This document shows positions 5,243 to 8,346 of a stretch of 8,346 nt of DNA, piece after piece. Position numbers and translations under genes: made by a program. The notes below the pieces were generated by a model. It worked only from the letters and a program-made list of their open reading frames with translations, was not told where the DNA came from and did not search any database. The stretch is from GCA-002841655 sp964446775 (lineage in GTDB: Bacteria; Patescibacteriota; Patescibacteriia; Patescibacteriales; UBA12465): assembly GCA_964446775.1 (NCBI GenBank), contig CAYURA010000032.1, positions 1 through 8,346 on the forward strand. Reading direction: 5' to 3'. The first letter of the stretch is position 1. Every line of letters begins with the position of its first letter.

Positions 5243-7000
5243 ATGGATAATTATCAAGCTTTATTAGAACAATTAGTGGATAAAGGCTGGCTTGAAGCTG
5301 ATAAGATAGCTAGTATTTTAAGTGAAGCACAAGCAGCCAATATGGAGCTGCCCGCTTTTTTATTGGAGAAAAATATTGTTTCTGAAGAGCGTTTAGCTGA
5401 AGCTAAATCAATTATCTATAATTTACCCTATCACCTTCATAGTGATGAAGCCGTCACTGAAAAAGCTTTAAATTTTCTGCCAGAGGGAATTGCCCGTACC
5501 TACAACATGGTTTGCTTTGAGTGGGAGGGAGAAGATTTAAAAATTGGTTTAGTAGAGCCTAATTTGAAGGCCATGGAAGCAGTTAATTTTTTAGCTTTAG
5601 ATGACAAATTAAAAGTTAGCTATTATCTCATTTCTCGTAATTCCTGGCAACGGATATTTAAGCAGTATCAAAAGATGGAAGAAGAGGTCTCTAGTGCTTT
5701 AGAGATAAAAGCTCAAGAAGATAATGATGATCTAGATATTTTAAAAACTGATGAAGAAACGATTAATAATGATGAGAATATTAATAGTGCTCCAGTCTCT
5801 AGGATTGTGTCCGTTATTATTCGCCACGCAGTTGATGCCCGGGCGAGTGATATTCATATTGAGCCATATGATAAAGAGAGTCGGGTGAGGTATCGTATTG
5901 ATGGTATTTTACATACATCACTAACTCTGCCCAAGAGCATTCATAATTCCATTATTGCTCGTATTAAAGTAATGGCGAAGTTGAAATTAGATGAAACTCG
6001 GATTCCGCAAGATGGTCGAATTAGATTGTCGATTAATAAGCGATCGATTGATTTCCGTATTTCAACTTTGCCCTTAGCTAGTCAAGAGAAAGTAGTTATG
6101 CGTATTTTAGATACGGCCAAAGGGGCTCCAGCGCTAGCTGACTTAGGCTTTAATTCTAATTCCTTAAAGGTTTTAAATGAGGCAACTAAAAAGACTAGTG
6201 GGATTATTCTAGTGACTGGTCCTACTGGTTCTGGTAAGACGACAACTCTCTATTCACTATTAGATATTTTAAATAAAGAGGGGGTAAACATTTCCACCTT
6301 AGAAGATCCGATTGAGTATGAAATGAAGGGAATTAATCAGTCACAAGTTCGACCTAAAGTGGGCTTTACTTTCGCCACTGGCTTGAGATCACTCTTGCGC
6401 CAGGATCCTAATATCATTATGGTGGGTGAAATTCGAGATGAAGAAACAGCTGAATTATCTATTCATGCGTCATTAACTGGACACTTAGTTATTTCCACCC
6501 TGCATACCAATGATGCTTTGGGGGCCATTTTTCGCCTATTAGACATGAAAATTGAGCGCTTCCTGTTAGCTTCAACTTTGCACACGGTTGTGGCCCAGCG
6601 TTTAGCTAGAAAGTTATGTAATCGTTGCAAAGAAGAGATCAAATTACCTGAAAAAGAGTTGCAAGATATGATTGATAATTTAAAAACAGTATCGCAGACA
6701 ATCTTAAAGAAAGAATTACCTGATTTATCTAGTATCGATAATTTAAGTGAGCAAAAATTCTATAAAGCTGTTGGTTGTAACCACTGTGAGAAAACTGGTT
6801 ATACTGGTCGGGTAGCTATTTCTGAGGTAATTGAGATTAATGAAACTTTAAAAGAAATGGTAAACAGTGGTGATAAGAATTTTAATATTGAGGCTGTGAT
6901 GAAAAGTCAAGATTTCATTTCTATCCTCCAAGATGGTATAGTAAAAGTAGCTCAAGGCTTGACTACTATGGAAGAAATTCTAAGAGTAATCGAAAGTTAA
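5243..7000 (+). CDS. pilB: Type IV pilus extension ATPase PilB (GspE/PilB family)
   Basis: The 585-residue protein matches PilB in length. A GspE N-terminal domain (about 1-145) is followed by an acidic linker (about 155-180). The N2 domain opens with RHAVDARASDIHIEP (194-208). The motor domain has Walker A GPTGSGKT (326-333), the Asp box with E354-D355, Walker B IIMVGEIRD (391-399, catalytic E396) and the His box with H414 and H421. Four cysteines (C459, C462, C512, C515) form the zinc-binding site typical of PilB and absent from PilT retraction ATPases. All catalytic residues are present. The hexamer works in the cytoplasm under PilC and drives pilin addition. The ATG at 5243 is 6 bases after the preceding stop. 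pilC starts 11 bases after its end. Confidence 0.97.
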   Translation: MDNYQALLEQLVDKGWLEADKIASILSEAQAANMELPAFLLEKNIVSEERLAEAKSIIYNLPYHLHSDEAVTEKALNFLPEGIARTYNMVCFEWEGEDLKIGLVEPNLKAMEAVNFLALDDKLKVSYYLISRNSWQRIFKQYQKMEEEVSSALEIKAQEDNDDLDILKTDEETINNDENINSAPVSRIVSVIIRHAVDARASDIHIEPYDKESRVRYRIDGILHTSLTLPKSIHNSIIARIKVMAKLKLDETRIPQDGRIRLSINKRSIDFRISTLPLASQEKVVMRILDTAKGAPALADLGFNSNSLKVLNEATKKTSGIILVTGPTGSGKTTTLYSLLDILNKEGVNISTLEDPIEYEMKGINQSQVRPKVGFTFATGLRSLLRQDPNIIMVGEIRDEETAELSIHASLTGHLVISTLHTNDALGAIFRLLDMKIERFLLASTLHTVVAQRLARKLCNRCKEEIKLPEKELQDMIDNLKTVSQTILKKELPDLSSIDNLSEQKFYKAVGCNHCEKTGYTGRVAISEVIEINETLKEMVNSGDKNFNIEAVMKSQDFISILQDGIVKVAQGLTTMEEILRVIES

Positions 7001-7011
7001 TTCAATCTTAT

Positions 7012-8220
7012 ATGCCTATTTATAAATACAAGGCCAGAAATAATAATACTGGTCGAAAAAAATCAGGACTACTAGTTGGTTTAAATGAGACAGAAATTAC
7101 TAATCGTTTACGACGATTAAACTTAACACTCGACTCTCTTTTAGATGTGAGTAATAGTTTTGAAGCGAAATTAAATTTTTTTCTTAACCCAATTAAAGTA
7201 AAAGACCTAGTTATTTTTTCACGTCAGTTCGCTGTTATGATTTCAGCTAATATGCCAGTGGTGGAATCATTAATCATCTTAATCGATCAAACAAATAATG
7301 TTACTTTAAAAAAGCTAGTAGCTGATTTGGCCTATGACGTAGACAGCGGGTCATTATTATCAGATGCTTTTGCGAGAAGGCCTAAAGTTTTCTCAGAGTT
7401 TTTTGTAAACATTATTAAAAGTGGTGAAACATCGGGTAAATTAGATGAAGTCTTGACCTATTTAGCTGATGAGATGGAGAAGAGCTACGATATGAGCTCT
7501 AAAATAAAAGGAGCCATGATTTATCCAACTTTTATTCTAGTGGGTTTAACTGGCGTTGGTGTAGTCTTAATGATTTATGTTATTCCAAATTTAACTGAGG
7601 TGATGGTCGAAACAGGAATGGAATTGCCTTTATCAACGAGGATTATTATTGCGGTCTCTAATTTCATGAAAAATTATATTTTGTTGATCATATTAGCTCT
7701 AGTGGCTTTAGTCTTTGCCATACGTCATTACATCAATACTAAAACAGGGAGATACCAGTTAGATTATCTAAAATTAAAAATGCCAGTTTTTGGTAAATTA
7801 TTTAAGTATATCTATCTCATGCGCTTTACTAGATCTCTATCAACTTTATTAAAAGGTGGAGTAAATATAAGTCGCTCTTTAGAGATCACCTCAAAGGTGG
7901 TAGGCAATGTTATTTATCGTGATTTGATTATCGAAACTTTAGATGCTATTAATGATGGTGGCCCAATTTCTAGTGTGATGGAAGCGAGCCCTGATGTGCC
8001 TAAAATGGTACCTCAGATGATAAGCATTGGTGAACGGACGGGTAAGCTGGATTCAGTGCTTGATAAAGTAACTGAGTTCTATGGCCGTGAATCAGACGCA
8101 ATGTTAGCTAATCTTAGCGCTCTGATGGAACCACTGATTATGGTAGTTATGGGTGTGGGGGTTGGTATTGTGGTAGCGGCAGTGCTAATGCCGATGTATA
8201 ATATGGCTAGCCAATTCTAG
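7012..8220 (+). CDS. pilC: Type IV pilus inner-membrane platform protein PilC (GspF family)
   Basis: The 402-residue protein has two T2SSF repeats. Repeat 1 (about 66-190) holds FSRQFAVMISANMPVVESL (69-87) and KSGETSGKLDEVL. Repeat 2 (about 268-392) holds RFTRSLSTLLKGGVNISRSL (271-290) and SIGERTGKLDSVL. Three membrane segments (about 168-192, 221-240 and 373-395) match the PilC topology. In the first repeat N80 takes the place of the glycine usual in the SAGxPL motif; the second repeat keeps glycine. PilC is the membrane platform that passes pilins to the growing fibre when PilB turns over ATP. The ATG at 7012 begins MPIYKYKARN, the standard PilC/GspF N-terminus. It is the only gene here ending in TAG. 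Confidence 0.97.
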   Translation: MPIYKYKARNNNTGRKKSGLLVGLNETEITNRLRRLNLTLDSLLDVSNSFEAKLNFFLNPIKVKDLVIFSRQFAVMISANMPVVESLIILIDQTNNVTLKKLVADLAYDVDSGSLLSDAFARRPKVFSEFFVNIIKSGETSGKLDEVLTYLADEMEKSYDMSSKIKGAMIYPTFILVGLTGVGVVLMIYVIPNLTEVMVETGMELPLSTRIIIAVSNFMKNYILLIILALVALVFAIRHYINTKTGRYQLDYLKLKMPVFGKLFKYIYLMRFTRSLSTLLKGGVNISRSLEITSKVVGNVIYRDLIIETLDAINDGGPISSVMEASPDVPKMVPQMISIGERTGKLDSVLDKVTEFYGRESDAMLANLSALMEPLIMVVMGVGVGIVVAAVLMPMYNMASQF

Positions 8221-8222
8221 AT

Positions 8223-8261
8223 TGATTAATAAGGATTAAAAATAATTAATCATCTTTTTTT
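8223..8261 (+). terminator. AT-rich hairpin with T-tract after pilC
   Basis: TGATTAAT (8223-8230) and ATTAATCA (8245-8252) form a perfect 8-bp stem with a 14-base loop, followed by TC and seven T residues. Only two G-C pairs are possible, so it is a weak intrinsic terminator at best. It could lower transcription of the pilin gene from the assembly promoter, or mark a boundary ahead of a separate pilin promoter. Confidence 0.4.
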
Positions 8262-8320
8262 CATCCGTCTTTAATAATCGGTATTAAATATGGAAATCAA
8301 TCTAAAAGAACTTAAATAAT

Positions 8321-8346
8321 ATGAAAAATAGATCAAAGGGTTTTAC
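8321..8346 (+). CDS. Type IV prepilin, 5' end only (cut by the window)
   Basis: The ATG at 8321 opens M-K-N-R-S-K-G-F followed by AC, which can only continue as threonine. A short basic leader ending in K-G before F-T is the class III signal peptide of type IV prepilins, cleaved by PilD after the glycine, after which L-I-E normally follows. The reading frame is truncated just there. Its position directly after pilC is where pilin genes commonly sit in Patescibacteria pilus loci. The call rests on nine residues plus context. There is no SD before the start. Confidence 0.7.

Noticed and set aside
286..8220. Alternative genetic code with UGA read as glycine, known in Gracilibacteria and Absconditabacteria
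   Set aside because: All genes are full length under the standard code without in-frame TGA, and glycine is encoded by GGN. The lack of TGA stops here is explained by TAA preference.
8290..8319. Nine-codon reading frame starting MEINLKELK just before the prepilin start
   Set aside because: Too short, with no family signal or SD. Its stop lies next to the better supported ATG at 8321. A leader peptide role cannot be excluded but has no support.
1..8346. CRISPR array, insertion sequence, tRNA or rRNA gene
   Set aside because: No regularly spaced repeats, transposase frames, terminal inverted repeats, or tRNA/rRNA signatures were seen. The only tandem repeat is the 14-bp one at 227-268.

Overview
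The window is AT-rich and looks like the chromosome of a Patescibacteria/CPR (Parcubacteria-like) bacterium. The grounds for this inference are the compact type IV pilus order pilM-pilN-pilO-small membrane protein-pilB-pilC with no secretin gene, the almost complete absence of Shine-Dalgarno (SD) sequences, TAA at nearly every stop, and very short gaps between genes. No marker gene fixes the lineage. The standard code fits, because no gene is broken by in-frame TGA.

Left part (1-2298), minus strand. A membrane-anchored beta-propeller protein (1021-2298) is closed by a strong intrinsic terminator (974-1003). A ComF-like protein (286-951) follows. It keeps four CxxC zinc-binding pairs but has a degraded phosphoribosyltransferase signature. 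Past it lies a roughly 270-base non-coding stretch. Read on the minus strand, this holds a candidate promoter inside 14-bp tandem repeats and then a T-box type tRNA-sensing leader: a stem III-like hairpin, the T-box GGGTGGAACCGCG, the CGTCCC partner arm, and a competing hairpin that ends in both a SD sequence and a U-tract. The controlled gene begins at position 12 with M-S-K-K and leaves the window, so its identity is unknown. An aminoacyl-tRNA synthetase or another amino-acid gene is expected.

Middle (2299-2474). The divergent intergenic region holds two good sigma70-like promoters, one per strand. They are symmetric about 2412/2413 and their -10 boxes overlap by two bases, which suggests that the propeller gene and the pilus operon compete for RNA polymerase.

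Right part (2475-8346), plus strand. This is a tightly packed type IV pilus assembly operon. It encodes PilM (actin-like cytoplasmic ATPase fold), PilN and PilO (bitopic alignment proteins), a 126-residue single-pass protein in the place where PilP would be, PilB (extension ATPase with all catalytic motifs) and PilC (inner-membrane platform). After pilC there is an AT-rich hairpin with a T-tract. A new reading frame then starts at 8321 and is cut by the window edge exactly at a K-G-F-T prepilin processing signature, so the pilin genes almost certainly follow. Together these genes encode the cytoplasmic and inner-membrane machine that assembles pilin subunits into a surface fibre, probably for attachment or DNA uptake.
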